Assembly: GCA_015061905.1 (NCBI GenBank)
Contig: SUVQ01000001.1
Location: 1 to 64,000 of the forward strand
Direction: 5' to 3'
DNA length: 64,000 nt
From: Verrucomicrobiota bacterium
GTDB taxonomy: Bacteria > Verrucomicrobiota > Verrucomicrobiia > Opitutales > UBA953
Of this stretch, positions 50,572 to 60,766 are shown piece after piece (position 1 is the first letter of the stretch; every line of letters begins with the position of its first letter). The notes beneath the pieces are model-generated. The model was given only the letters and a program-made list of their open reading frames with translations. It did no database searches and was not told the DNA's origin. A program made the position numbers and the translations under genes.

Positions 50572-51165
50572 ATGATTAGTCAGTCTAATGATAGAATTTT
50601 GAAGCGCGACGTCGATGCGACCGTTATCCCTTCCGGAGACCCCGCCCTCCTGCCTGCGGGAACGCAAGTTAATATCACGCATCGCTTAGGCGGAAATTTC
50701 ACCGTCGTCTGCGATGTCGGCATGTTTCGTATTTTAGGAAAAGACCACGATGCTCTCGACGAGCCTGCCCCCGAAACCGCCGCACTCGCCAAAGGCGAAA
50801 CAAACGCTTACGGCTCTTTCGGCACGGCGGAGCATCCGGGGCATGTCGGCAAACCCGATTCTGAAGAAATTTGGACTCAGCTCCACAATGTTTACGACCC
50901 GGAAATCCCCGTCGATGTCGTAAATCTCGGACTTATTTACAAGCTTGAAGTGCTTCCGCTCGGCGACGACCGCTGGTGTGCGCAAATCGCCATGTCGCTG
51001 ACGGCACCCGGTTGCGGCATGGGTCCCGTCATTGCCGAAGACGTGCGCAACCGCGCGCTTGCCGTCCCCGGCGTCCACGAAGCCCGAGTCGAAATCGTTT
51101 GGGAACCGCCGTGGACGCAGGACATGATTTCCGAAGAAGGAAAAATGGAACTCGGGCTTATTTAA
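50572..51165 (+). CDS. sufT: SufT-like Fe-S assembly protein (DUF59 domain)
   Basis: WTQLHNVYDPEIPVDVVNLGLIYKLEV...MSLTAPGCGMG..EIVWEPPWTQDMISEEGK. Confidence 0.85.
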   Translation: MISQSNDRILKRDVDATVIPSGDPALLPAGTQVNITHRLGGNFTVVCDVGMFRILGKDHDALDEPAPETAALAKGETNAYGSFGTAEHPGHVGKPDSEEIWTQLHNVYDPEIPVDVVNLGLIYKLEVLPLGDDRWCAQIAMSLTAPGCGMGPVIAEDVRNRALAVPGVHEARVEIVWEPPWTQDMISEEGKMELGLI

Positions 51166-51192
51166 AAAAAGCCCGCCGCATCGACTTTGCTT

Positions 51193-52008
51193 ATGAGTTT
51201 CCCGGGAAAAATCGACGCGGGAACGCTCGCCGATTTCCAGAAAAAAATCGGCTCAAAGCTCCGCATTTTCTGCATCGAAGAAACGCAAAGCACGAACGCG
51301 GATGCCGCGAAAATGCTCGCTTCGGGAACGCCGCCGCACGACTTTGCAATTTGCGCCAACTCGCAAACCGCCGGGCGCGGACGCCTTCCCGGACGCCGCT
51401 GGGAAAGCCGCCCCGGAAACATTTTGCTCTCGCTCGCCTTTCGCCCGGAAAAACTTTCGCCGGAAAAACTCACGAATTTCACGCTTTGGCTCGGCGTCGC
51501 CGTCGCCCGAATGCTACGAAAAAACTTCGACGTTCCCGCACTGGTAAAATGGCCCAACGACATTTTTTGCCGAGGAAAAAAAATGGCGGGAATGCTCACC
51601 GAAGCGCATATAACGACCGCGCACGTGCACGGCATCATTTTCGGAATCGGGCTCAATGTAAACCTCCGCGAAAGCGAACTTCCGCACGAACTGAAAAACA
51701 GCACGACCTCGCTTTCCCGGGAACTCGGCGGGAACGCGCTCGACGTAAACGCCGTTTGCGCAGCTCTTTTACTCACACTCGAAACCGCTTACACGGAATT
51801 TCTCTCGGGAACGCACCAAAAAATTCTCGCCGAAGCTTGGAAAGAATACGACTGCCTCTTCGGGCAACGCGTCGTCGCAACTTTCGCCGATGAAGAAATC
51901 TGCGGCATCGCCGACGGAATCGACGAGCAAGGCAGAATCAAAATTCTGGGCGACGACGGCACGACACACGCATTTTCCGCCGGAGATGTCGTCATGAAAA
52001 AAAATTAG
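51193..52008 (+). CDS. birA: Biotin-[acetyl-CoA-carboxylase] ligase
   Basis: ETQSTNADAAKML, ANSQTAGRGRLPGRRWES, VKWPNDIF. Confidence 0.9.
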   Translation: MSFPGKIDAGTLADFQKKIGSKLRIFCIEETQSTNADAAKMLASGTPPHDFAICANSQTAGRGRLPGRRWESRPGNILLSLAFRPEKLSPEKLTNFTLWLGVAVARMLRKNFDVPALVKWPNDIFCRGKKMAGMLTEAHITTAHVHGIIFGIGLNVNLRESELPHELKNSTTSLSRELGGNALDVNAVCAALLLTLETAYTEFLSGTHQKILAEAWKEYDCLFGQRVVATFADEEICGIADGIDEQGRIKILGDDGTTHAFSAGDVVMKKN

Positions 52009-52163
52009 AAATCAAAAAGCGCAAACAACGCTCACGGGAACGCAAAAACAGTAGCCCACTTCCGCACTCTTTTTCAAATACCTTGAGACATTTCCTTTTC
52101 TTGAAAAAAAACAAAGCCCGGACACCAAGCAGAAACGCCGCGAGCGGGAACGTTTTTTGGGTA

Positions 52164-52192
52164 TTGACAACTCGAATGCAAAAAAGTTTAAT
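52164..52192 (+). promoter_or_regulatory. Sigma70-type promoter of rpsP operon
   Basis: TTGACA-N17-TTTAAT. Confidence 0.7.
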
Positions 52193-52231
52193 GCGTCATT
52201 CCAATTTCAAATTTAACAAAGACAGACAAAA

Positions 52232-52498
52232 ATGCTTCGTATCAGACTGCAACGCCACGGTTCAATCCACGCTCCGATTTATCGTATCGCCGTTTGCGAA
52301 AACACGGCTCGCCGCGACGGACGTTTCGTTGAAATCCTCGGCACCTACAATCCTTCGCCGAAAGGCAAGGCTATCGGCCTGACGCTCGACCTCGCTCGCG
52401 CTGACTACTGGATCAAGTGCGGTGCTCAGCCGTCCGACACGGCTCGCTCGCTGATTAAGCGCGCCCGCAAGGAAGCAGCCGCCGCTCCGGCAGCGTAA
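52232..52498 (+). CDS. rpsP: 30S ribosomal protein S16
   Basis: MLRIRLQRHGSIHAPIYRIAV..ARRDGRFVEILGTYNP. Confidence 0.95.
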   Translation: MLRIRLQRHGSIHAPIYRIAVCENTARRDGRFVEILGTYNPSPKGKAIGLTLDLARADYWIKCGAQPSDTARSLIKRARKEAAAAPAA

Positions 52499-52580
52499 TT
52501 TCCCTACGAGCCTTTGAAAAAACGGCGTTCCCGTGTAAGGAAGCGCCGTTTTTCTTTTCCTCTTTTTCGCTCTTTCGCCC

Positions 52581-53285
52581 GTGCAAATCGATATTCTCAC
52601 CCTCTTTCCGGAAATGGTTTCGGGATTTTTCTCCGAAAGCATCCTCGGGCGCGCCGTAAAAAACGGCATTTTGGACATTCGCCTGCACAACATTCGCGAT
52701 TGGTCGACAGACAAACACAAGCGAGTGGACGACCGTCCGTTCGGCGGCGGAGCAGGAATGCTGATGACCCCGCAACCCGTTTTCGATGCAATTGAAAGCC
52801 TGCGCGGGAACGCTCCGGAAGACGCGGGAACGCCCGTCATTTACCTCTGTCCGGACGGAGAACCGCTCACGAACGATATCGCGCGCGAACTTTCCGCACA
52901 AAAACGCTTGATTCTGCTTAGCGGGCACTACGAAGGAATCGACCAACGCATACGCGACGCGCTCGTTACGCGCGAAATTTCCATCGGAGACTACGTGTTG
53001 ACCAACGGCACGATTGCCGCCGCCGTCCTTGTCGACTGCCTCGCTCGCCAGATTCCCGGCGTTTTAGGTGAAGAAAATTCCTTGACGAGCGACAGCTTCA
53101 ATGACAAGCTGTTGTCCTTTCCGCAGTTTACGCGCCCGGAAGTCTTTCGCGAGATGCCCGTTCCGCCCGTTCTCCTCTCGGGGAACCACGCTGAAATTCA
53201 ACGTTGGCGGCGGGAACAGCAGATTCTTAAGACGAAGGCACGTCGCCCGGATTTATTAATTTCAAAAGAAAACAACCAGTTATGA
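52581..53285 (+). CDS. trmD: tRNA (guanine-N1)-methyltransferase
   Basis: MQIDILTLFPEM, RPFGGGAGMLMTPQPVFDAI, LLSGHYEGIDQRI. Confidence 0.96.
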   Translation: MQIDILTLFPEMVSGFFSESILGRAVKNGILDIRLHNIRDWSTDKHKRVDDRPFGGGAGMLMTPQPVFDAIESLRGNAPEDAGTPVIYLCPDGEPLTNDIARELSAQKRLILLSGHYEGIDQRIRDALVTREISIGDYVLTNGTIAAAVLVDCLARQIPGVLGEENSLTSDSFNDKLLSFPQFTRPEVFREMPVPPVLLSGNHAEIQRWRREQQILKTKARRPDLLISKENNQL

Positions 53286-53641
53286 GCCAGCAATTAATCA
53301 ATTCGCTTACACAAGCCCAGATTAAGACCGACCGCACGAATTTCCGCGTCGGCGACGGTGTTCGCGTTCACACGAAAGTTCGCGAAGGCGACAAAGAACG
53401 TATCCAGATCTTCTCCGGCATCGTAATCAGCCACAAGGGTTCGGGAATCCAGGAAGCTTTCACGGTTCGCCGCATTTCCTACGGCGAAGGCGTTGAGCGC
53501 GTTTTCCCGGTGAACAGCCCGAACGTGGTCAAAATCGAAGTCGAACGCAAGTCCGTTCCGATGAAAGCCCGTTTGTTCTACCTCCGTAGCCGCCTCGGTA
53601 AAAGCGCGACCAAGGTTAAAGAACAAGCTCGCGAAGCGTAA
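53282..53641 (+). CDS. rplS: 50S ribosomal protein L19
   Basis: FRVGDGVRVHTKVREGDKERIQIFSGIVI..RLFYLRSRLGKSA. Confidence 0.95.
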   Translation: MSQQLINSLTQAQIKTDRTNFRVGDGVRVHTKVREGDKERIQIFSGIVISHKGSGIQEAFTVRRISYGEGVERVFPVNSPNVVKIEVERKSVPMKARLFYLRSRLGKSATKVKEQAREA

Positions 53642-53659
53642 TTCTCCGTTAGCTTTTGC

Positions 53660-53708
53660 AAAAAGCGTTCCCGCACGGCAAATGCCGGCTCTGCGGGAAC
53701 GCTTTTTT
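53660..53708 (+). terminator. Inverted-motif terminator after rplS
   Basis: AAAAGCGTTCCCGC..CGGC/GCCGG..GCGGGAACGCTTTTTT. Confidence 0.85.
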
Positions 53709-53750
53709 GTTTGGAAAAATCGGCATATTCCAGTTTGTTTTTAGCCGCAG

Positions 53751-54863
53751 ATGAATATTTTTCAAAAAATACTTTTGTTGCTCGCCCTTTTCGCAACGGG
53801 AACGCTTGCAACAATTCCGGCAAACGCCGCGCCGAAAAGCAAAAAAACAAACACAAAAGTCATCGTCGCCGACGACACGGAAAACGAACTCTACGACGGC
53901 AAGGAAAACCTGCCCGGCGAAAATTTTTCGGCGGCGTGGCCGACGCTCACCCGCATTCCCGACATGCTCCCGGCGCGCACGGTTCAGGACGGTCCGGACA
54001 CATGGATTTACGAGACGCAACATTTCCGTTTCACATCCAACGCACCGATTGCGCTTGGTGCAATCAAAGAAATTGCGCGCATTTTTGAAGGCACTTACGC
54101 CGCCAACCTCGCTCTCCCGATTAATTCTCCCTGCAATCATTTCCAAGTTTGCGAAAAAGGAAAGTTCAACGCGTTTCTTTTCAGAACTTACGAAGATTAT
54201 CTCGCGGCGGGAGCGCTCGAAGGCTCCGCCGGCGTCTTCATCGGCACCAACGCCGGGCTTGCCTCGGGGCGCGTTTTGGTGCCGTTCGCCTCGCTCGGGC
54301 TGGAAAAGCGCGGAAACCGCTACGTTAAAGGCGGCAAGCGCGTCAACGGACACACGCTCGCGCACGAAATCACGCACCACATGTCGATCGGCTCCTACAC
54401 GTATCCGACTTGGTTTGTCGAAGGGCTCGCCGAATACGTCGGACTTTCTTACGACGGGAACGGGCAGGTGCGTTTCAGCGGAAATAAAACTCCGATTTCA
54501 AAATTTGTTGCCGGATACGGCGAAAAAGGCGGCGGCGGACGCGCCATCGGAAAACAGCCGCAAGTCGGCATGTCGCTCCAAGAATTTCTCAACTACAAAG
54601 GACTTTTCGTGGGAAGCGATTCCGTTCAAATCGGCTACGGCGTTTCCGCGCTTCTCGTCTATTATTTCTTTCATCTCGACGGCAAGCGCGACGCCGCCCG
54701 CATCAAAAAATATCTCGCCGTGCTTCAAAACGGCGGTAGTTTCGAACAGGCGAACGAAGAACTTCTCGGCGGGCGCACCTGGGCGCAACTCGAAAAAGAC
54801 ATTTGCCGCCGCCTAAAGTCCGTAATGAAAGTGGAGCCGAAATTCGCTTCCGGCGAACGCTAA
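53751..54863 (+). CDS. Secreted protein with HExxH motif (putative metallopeptidase)
   Basis: Signal peptide; HTLAHEITHHMSIGSYTYPTWFVEGLAEYVG. Confidence 0.75.
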   Translation: MNIFQKILLLLALFATGTLATIPANAAPKSKKTNTKVIVADDTENELYDGKENLPGENFSAAWPTLTRIPDMLPARTVQDGPDTWIYETQHFRFTSNAPIALGAIKEIARIFEGTYAANLALPINSPCNHFQVCEKGKFNAFLFRTYEDYLAAGALEGSAGVFIGTNAGLASGRVLVPFASLGLEKRGNRYVKGGKRVNGHTLAHEITHHMSIGSYTYPTWFVEGLAEYVGLSYDGNGQVRFSGNKTPISKFVAGYGEKGGGGRAIGKQPQVGMSLQEFLNYKGLFVGSDSVQIGYGVSALLVYYFFHLDGKRDAARIKKYLAVLQNGGSFEQANEELLGGRTWAQLEKDICRRLKSVMKVEPKFASGER

Positions 54864-54870
54864 ATCCGCG

Positions 54871-55440
54871 TTAATGCGCCGGCAGATAAACGACGTTCAC
54901 GTCCGCAAGCCCGCATTTTTTCAGCATCTCAAGCGCGACGGACAAATCGGCGGCGAGAACATCCGCCTTCACGGAAATTTTAATCTCGGCACGTTGCGAA
55001 GGCGGAAGTTTCGCATTGTTTTCCGCCAAGCTCCGCAACGCGGCTTCATCTGCGGGAACGCCGTTTCGAGTCAAAGCGTTCCCGCTCAGCACAAGCTCGA
55101 TTGGCGGCAGAGGAGATTTCCGTAAAGATTTCGCCAAATTTTTCAACGATTCCGGCGCGTCCGCAGGCGGAATGATATTTGCGACCCAAATTTCTCCGTC
55201 GTGCATTTCTGTCTCGTAAAAAAGGAAACCGTCCGCAAGCTGCACGGATTTTGTATTCGGCATCGGCAAAATCCGGGAAATCGTGTCCAAGCGTTCAAGC
55301 CAAACCTCCTCAAAAACCCCGCCGTCATAAAGCCTTAGAGCCTCTTCTCTGGAAACTTCCGAAGACAAACCCGGACCGATGCATCCGAAATTAAAAACCG
55401 ATAAAAGAGAAAAAGCCCAAAAATATTTTTTCATGAGCAA
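54871..55440 (-). CDS. Putative lipoprotein, ExbD-like C-terminal pattern
   Basis: SLLSVFNFGC lipobox; PPIELVLSGNALTRNGVPAD..IKISVKADV. Confidence 0.45.
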   Translation of the reverse strand: MLMKKYFWAFSLLSVFNFGCIGPGLSSEVSREEALRLYDGGVFEEVWLERLDTISRILPMPNTKSVQLADGFLFYETEMHDGEIWVANIIPPADAPESLKNLAKSLRKSPLPPIELVLSGNALTRNGVPADEAALRSLAENNAKLPPSQRAEIKISVKADVLAADLSVALEMLKKCGLADVNVVYLPAH

Positions 55441-55597
55441 AATATTTTCGCCTCATTCAACTCTTGCAACTCTTATTTTGTGCGTTCCCGCAAAAATCAC
55501 TTTGCGGCAAACCTGTTTTCTGCTATCTTCGAAGCCGCTTCGGAAAGCAATTTCATTTGTTTTTCGAACCTGAACCCTCCAACATACATATCTTCCA

Positions 55598-55918
55598 ATG
55601 AAAAAATACATTACGCTTACGATTGCCGCTCTCGTCGCCGCCATCGCTTCCGGTTGCGCCAGCTATACGCCCAAAGGAGCTCTCCTCACGGATATCTCCC
55701 TCCCGATCGCGCTCGCCGACGCCAATGCGAAAGTCGACGCTCTCAAAGTCGGCAAATCCCAATGCAAAGACGTTCTCGCTCTTATCGCACAGGGTGACGC
55801 TTCTATCGCCGCCGCGATGAAAAACGGCAACATCACGAAAGTTCACTTCGTGGACTGGAAGGCGAATAACATTCTCGGTCTCGTCGGGACCTACGAATGC
55901 ACCGTTTACGGCGAATAA
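55598..55918 (+). CDS. TRL-like family lipoprotein
   Basis: IASGCASYTPKGALLTDI..SQCKDVLALIAQGDASIAAAMKNGNITKVHFVDWKANNILGLVG. Confidence 0.75.
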   Translation: MKKYITLTIAALVAAIASGCASYTPKGALLTDISLPIALADANAKVDALKVGKSQCKDVLALIAQGDASIAAAMKNGNITKVHFVDWKANNILGLVGTYECTVYGE

Positions 55919-56012
55919 TTTTTAAGTAAACAGCTTTCAATCACGGCGGTTGCAAAATGCAGCCGCCTTTTTTTTGTCGTGAAAAATCCCGTTTCCCGTA
56001 AAAATTTTCGTT

Positions 56013-56861
56013 ATGAATTCCCTTCTCGAACTGCTCAAAAAAAGCACCGATTTTTTAGCGAAAAAAGGAATCGATAATGCGCGCCTTCAAAGCGAGCTGA
56101 TTTTCGCGGGAACGCTACATTGCCGGCGCCTTGATTTGTATTTGCAATTCGAACGCCCGCTCACGCAAGCGCAGGTCGACACTTTGCGGGAACGCATTCT
56201 ACGCCGTGCGCGACGCGAGCCCGTGCAATACATTGTGGGCGATACGGACTTCCGCACGCTCACGCTCAAATGCGACCCGCGCGCGCTCATTCCGCGCCCG
56301 GAAACGGAAGAACTCGTCGGATTCGTTCTCGAAAAACTAAACACCTTGCGCCCTGCGGGAACGCCCGCCCGCGTTCTCGACCTCGGCACGGGAACGGGCG
56401 CCATCGCGCTTTCCGTCGCCGCCGAGCGCCCGGAAACCGAAGTCGTCGCCGTCGACAAATCCGCCGACGCGCTCGCACTCGCCGGGGAAAACGCTTCCGC
56501 GCTCGGAATTTCCTCCGTCCGCTTTCTCCGAAGCGACTGGTTTGAAAACGTAACGGGAACGTTTGACGCCATCGTTTCCAACCCGCCCTACCTCACCCAA
56601 GACGAATGGGAATGCGCCCAACCGGAAGTCCGCGACCACGAACCGCTTTTCGCACTCGTCGCCGACAATGCCGGGCTCGCCGACCTCGAAAAAATTCTTC
56701 GCGGCGCGCGGGAACGCCTTTCTTCCGGCGGCTTCGTCGCGTTCGAAACCGGAATCGCGCAACACGACGCACTCGCGCGCATCGCCGCCGAATGCGGTTT
56801 TTCAAAAACGGAATCGAGAACGGATCTTTCCGAGCGTCCGCGCTTTTTTTTCGCCGAGTAA
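56013..56861 (+). CDS. prmC: Peptide chain release factor glutamine methyltransferase
   Basis: RREPVQYIVGDTDFRTL, DLGTGTGAIALSVA, VSNPPYL. Confidence 0.94.
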   Translation: MNSLLELLKKSTDFLAKKGIDNARLQSELIFAGTLHCRRLDLYLQFERPLTQAQVDTLRERILRRARREPVQYIVGDTDFRTLTLKCDPRALIPRPETEELVGFVLEKLNTLRPAGTPARVLDLGTGTGAIALSVAAERPETEVVAVDKSADALALAGENASALGISSVRFLRSDWFENVTGTFDAIVSNPPYLTQDEWECAQPEVRDHEPLFALVADNAGLADLEKILRGARERLSSGGFVAFETGIAQHDALARIAAECGFSKTESRTDLSERPRFFFAE

Positions 56862-56907
56862 TTTCAATTTGAGGAAAAACTCACAAACGCGCATACTTCC
56901 CGCCATT

Positions 56908-57480
56908 ATGAACTCTGAAATCCAAAACGAAGTCCTCAATATTTTCAAAGAAAGCAAAGCACTCCTTTCCGGGCATTTTATCCTGCGTAGCGGCTTACAC
57001 AGCGCAAACTATTTTCAATGCGCGCAGGTTTGCCAATACATGGACAAAGTTTCCCGCCTCGTCGAACTCCTTTTGCCGAAACTGAAAAACCTCGGCATCG
57101 AGACCGTGCTCGCCCCCGCGATGGGCGGCTTGGTCGTCGGACAGGAAATCGCCCGCCAGCTCGGCGTGCGCTTCATTTTTGCGGAAAAAGAAGACAACAA
57201 ACTCGTTTTGCGCCGCAATTTTAAAATCGCGCCGGGCGAAAAAATCCTCGTCGCGGAAGACGTCGTAACTCGCGGCGGGCGCGTCATTGAATGCGCAGAC
57301 ATCATCAAAGCGTGGGGCGGCGTTCCCGTTGCCTGCGCGATGCTCGTGGATCGCTCCGCCGGAAATGCCACGCTTCCCATGCCGGCAGTTTCGTTGCTCG
57401 AACTTTCGTTCCCGACGTATCAGCCGGACGCGCTCCCGCCGGAACTTGCCGCCATTCCCGCCACGCATCCGGGCTCCTAA
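56908..57480 (+). CDS. pyrE: Orotate phosphoribosyltransferase
   Basis: FILRSGLHSANYFQ, APAMGGLVVGQEIAR, VLVAEDVVTRGG-like PRPP motif. Confidence 0.92.
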   Translation: MNSEIQNEVLNIFKESKALLSGHFILRSGLHSANYFQCAQVCQYMDKVSRLVELLLPKLKNLGIETVLAPAMGGLVVGQEIARQLGVRFIFAEKEDNKLVLRRNFKIAPGEKILVAEDVVTRGGRVIECADIIKAWGGVPVACAMLVDRSAGNATLPMPAVSLLELSFPTYQPDALPPELAAIPATHPGS

Positions 57481-57513
57481 GCCGGGTAACAACTGAAAGT
57501 TTTCAAAACTTTC

Positions 57514-58770
57514 ATGAAAACGGATTTTCAAAATAAAGCCGCGCGCGTTCCCGCGAAATTTAAGCCGGAACCGTTCGCCTATCATCAGGAATTGGAGCTC
57601 GAAATCGCGACGCTGACCAACCTCGGCGAAGGCGTCGCGCGGCATGGCGGCTGGGTCATTTTCGTTCCCGGCGCGCTTCCGGGCGAACGCATTCGCGCGC
57701 GCATCTGGCACAACGCGAAAAATTTTTCCCGCGCGGATTTGGTTGAAGTTCTCGTTCCCGCGAGAGAACGCGTCGAGCCGCGTTGCCCGCTTTTCGGCAC
57801 CTGCGGCGGATGCCAGTATCAAAATTTTAATTACGAAGGACAACTTGCCTGGAAAACGCAACAGGTTTCGGATTTGCTCGAACGTCTCGGAAAAATTTCG
57901 TTTCCGGTCAATCCCTGCCGCGGCTCGCCGAAGCAATACGGCTACCGCTCGAAAATCACGCCGCACTTCGAACGTCCGCGCCAAGGCGAAAAGGATTTTC
58001 CCATCGGCTTTCTCGCCGCGGGAACGTCGCGCCGCATCGTCGATGTGCCCGCCTGCCCGATCGCGACCGACGCCGTCAACGCCGCGCTCCCGCGCCTGCG
58101 CGAGCAAATGCGTTCCCGCGCCGCCCGAGGGGAATTTCGTCGCGGCGTAACAATGCTCATTCGCGAAACGCTCGAAGGAATCGCGACCGACCACAAAGCG
58201 CCTGTTTCCGAGCGCGTCGGCGATTTGGTTTTAAAATTCGTTGCCGGAGATTTTTTCCAAAACAATCCGTTTATTCTTCCGGAATTTGTCGACTTCGGCG
58301 TGCGCGCCGCGCGCGGGAACGGCGAGTGTAAATATCTTGTAGATACATATTGCGGGAGCGGTCTTTTCGCGCTTTCCGCCGCGAAGTATTTTGAAAAAGT
58401 GCTCGGCGTGGAAGTCAGCGAAGACGCCGTTGTTAAAGCACGCGAGAACGCAAAATCCAACGGGCTGAGCAACTGCGAATTTACGGCGGGCTCCTCGGAA
58501 ATTATTTTCGCGAAAGTGCCGTTTTCGCCGGACGAAACCGCGCTCATCATCGACCCGCCGCGCAAAGGTTGCGACGAAGCGTTTATCTCGCAGCTGCTCG
58601 CGTTCGCGCCGCGCCGCGTCGTTTACGTTTCCTGCGGTCCGGACACGCAGGCGCGCGACCTGCAGATGATTCTCGCAAGCGGGAAATACGCGCTTGAGGA
58701 AGTCCAGCCCTTCGACTTGTTCCCGCAAACGCGCCACATCGAAAACATCGCCGTTCTCGTGCGAAAATGA
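57514..58770 (+). CDS. Class I SAM-dependent RNA methyltransferase (TrmA/RlmD-like)
   Basis: CPLFGTCGGCQYQNF, VDTYCGSGLFALSAA, IIDPPRKGCDEAF, VYVSCGPDTQARDL. Confidence 0.9.
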   Translation: MKTDFQNKAARVPAKFKPEPFAYHQELELEIATLTNLGEGVARHGGWVIFVPGALPGERIRARIWHNAKNFSRADLVEVLVPARERVEPRCPLFGTCGGCQYQNFNYEGQLAWKTQQVSDLLERLGKISFPVNPCRGSPKQYGYRSKITPHFERPRQGEKDFPIGFLAAGTSRRIVDVPACPIATDAVNAALPRLREQMRSRAARGEFRRGVTMLIRETLEGIATDHKAPVSERVGDLVLKFVAGDFFQNNPFILPEFVDFGVRAARGNGECKYLVDTYCGSGLFALSAAKYFEKVLGVEVSEDAVVKARENAKSNGLSNCEFTAGSSEIIFAKVPFSPDETALIIDPPRKGCDEAFISQLLAFAPRRVVYVSCGPDTQARDLQMILASGKYALEEVQPFDLFPQTRHIENIAVLVRK

Positions 58771-59537
58771 GCGTTCCCGCAAACAGAGAAATCGACGTTC
58801 CCGGCGTAAAAAATTTTCGCGACCTCGGCGGACTTATCGGCGAAAACGGAAAACGCGTGCGCCGGGGACTCGTTTTTCGAAGCGCGAAACTTGATAAAAT
58901 CACACCGGAAGGCGAAGCCGTATTGGACAGGCTCGGCATACGCACCATCGTCGATTTCCGCTCTCCCGGCGAACAGCGCAGAAACCCGACGCGTTACGAA
59001 CGCGGGAACGTCCGGCAAATTCGCCTGCCTGTTTTCAAAGACACACCGGAAGGCTATTTCGAAGAACGGCTCACGCCCGGGCTCACGCCGCAAGGCGCGC
59101 TTGCGCTGATGGAGGCGGCAAACCGCTCGTTCGCGCGGGAACGCTGTGAAGCTTTTCGGGATTTTTTTGAACTTTTTAATGATGAGAAGAATTTCCCGCT
59201 CGTCTTCCATTGCACCGGCGGGAAAGACCGCACCGGCTTTGCCGCCGCGATGATTTACTCCGCGCTCGGCGTTTCCGACGCTGATATTCGGGCGGATTTT
59301 TTGCTCTCTCAAAAAAATACGATTCCGCGCACCGAGCGTTCCGTGCACCGCTTTCTCGAAATCGTTCCCGCAGAAACCTTGGACGTGTTGCTGACCGTTT
59401 TCCCTCAGTTTTTAGACGCCGCCTTAAATGAAATAAACAACGACTGGGGAACGCGGGAACGCTTTTTGAGAGACGCGCTCGGTCTTACGCCGGAACGCGC
59501 GGAAAGACTGCGCCGGTTCCTCCTCGCCGAAAAATAA
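58767..59537 (+). CDS. Tyrosine-protein phosphatase
   Basis: NFRDLGGL, RRGLVFRSAKLDK, FHCTGGKDRTGFAAAMI. Confidence 0.9.
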   Translation: MSVPANREIDVPGVKNFRDLGGLIGENGKRVRRGLVFRSAKLDKITPEGEAVLDRLGIRTIVDFRSPGEQRRNPTRYERGNVRQIRLPVFKDTPEGYFEERLTPGLTPQGALALMEAANRSFARERCEAFRDFFELFNDEKNFPLVFHCTGGKDRTGFAAAMIYSALGVSDADIRADFLLSQKNTIPRTERSVHRFLEIVPAETLDVLLTVFPQFLDAALNEINNDWGTRERFLRDALGLTPERAERLRRFLLAEK

Positions 59538-59617
59538 AAAACCACGAATAGACGCGAATTTTCACGAAGTATTTTCGTGTAAAGCCATCGCCTTCCGTGG
59601 CTCTTTATTTTCTTATT

Positions 59618-59837
59618 TCGCGCAAAGACGCTGAGACGCGAAGTTTTTTTTGCGGTTTATTTTTCCCACGGATGAAACAGATACTCACAGATGTCCTGAT
59701 TTCATCTTCGCGTTAAAAAGCATTCGTGAAAATTCGTGGTTATTCGCGGTTTCTTTTTTTTCCTATTTTTTAAAAACTTCGCGGCTTTGCGGCTTAGCGC
59801 GAAAAAAAACGTTCCCGCGACCGAAGCCGCGGGAACG
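59618..59837. repeat. Dispersed repeat family A, copy 3 (ends in inverted-motif terminator 59810-59837)
   Basis: CGCGCAAAGACG..GCGGTTTATTTTTCCCACGGATGAAACAG..AAATTCGTGGTTATTCGCGG. Confidence 0.85.
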
Positions 59838-59872
59838 CTAACCATAATCTATGAATTAATATATTACAGAAA

Positions 59873-60592
59873 TTATTTGCGGCGGCGACGCGATGCCACC
59901 AACGCCAACGCGCCCAAGCCCGCAAGCATTCCGAACGCCGACGGCTCCGGAACAACGCTTACTTCTTGCTTAATAGTTTTTAAGCCGACAAAGGTTCCAT
60001 TATCAAGGGTTTCCGTTAGAGCTAACTTCATCGTAAAAGAATCTGTAGAGCTAAGATCAACGGCAGACGCACTGCTCAAGCTGACTGTAAAGGGGGTTGA
60101 ACCCTGACCTTGTTTCGGAATCAACGAACCCCCAAACGAGCCAAGTTCAAGGTCGTTTTCATCAAGAATCGTCGCTGTAAAGGTAATGGATCCTTCCCAT
60201 ACAGCAGCCCACTGCCCCCCTTGTTGATAAGCTCCGGAGGAGTTAAACAAGACGACATCAAGCCCGATGCTTTGCAAGCTTTTCACTTCTACCGTGCCGC
60301 CCAGCGTATACTTAAATTCTGCCGTCCAAGGCGCCCCGGTTCCGACATTCGTATCGGGAGAAAAAATCGCGGCGTCCGTTCCAGCCGTGCCGGCGGTCTT
60401 AATAGACACGTTCCCAGCACTATTTACCAAAGAAACCACATCGGCAGTTACACCTTCCAATCCTTCAACAGATAACTCGACATCAGCCACGGACGATTGA
60501 TTAGCGGTACCGAACGTTGTCGTAAGAGTTTCCGCGTTAGCGAATGTTGTTCCGGCGGCGAGGAGTGCCGCGAGTGTTATGTATTTTTTCAT
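59873..60592 (-). CDS. PEP-CTERM sorting domain protein, paralogous ends to 5427-6101
   Basis: Identical MKKYITLAALLAAGTTFANAET and PEPSAFGMLAGLGALALVASRRRRK; unrelated middle. Confidence 0.9.
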   Translation of the reverse strand: MKKYITLAALLAAGTTFANAETLTTTFGTANQSSVADVELSVEGLEGVTADVVSLVNSAGNVSIKTAGTAGTDAAIFSPDTNVGTGAPWTAEFKYTLGGTVEVKSLQSIGLDVVLFNSSGAYQQGGQWAAVWEGSITFTATILDENDLELGSFGGSLIPKQGQGSTPFTVSLSSASAVDLSSTDSFTMKLALTETLDNGTFVGLKTIKQEVSVVPEPSAFGMLAGLGALALVASRRRRK

Positions 60593-60766
60593 AATGATTA
60601 AGTTTGATTGTGAGTGTTAAAAGTATTTTGTGGGTAAAAACCGAGACAAACGCGGCGTTCCCGCCGATTTGTCTCAATTCTTAGTGCGGATTGTCGCAAA
60701 AAAAAAAACGTGCCCGTCAAGCACGTTTTGAAAAAAAAAATCCGCAAATTTCACCAGTTACACAAA

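Noticed and set aside
56995-58194. 399-aa minus-strand ORF opposite pyrE/RNA methyltransferase
   Set aside because: Shadow ORF; plus-strand products are unambiguous.
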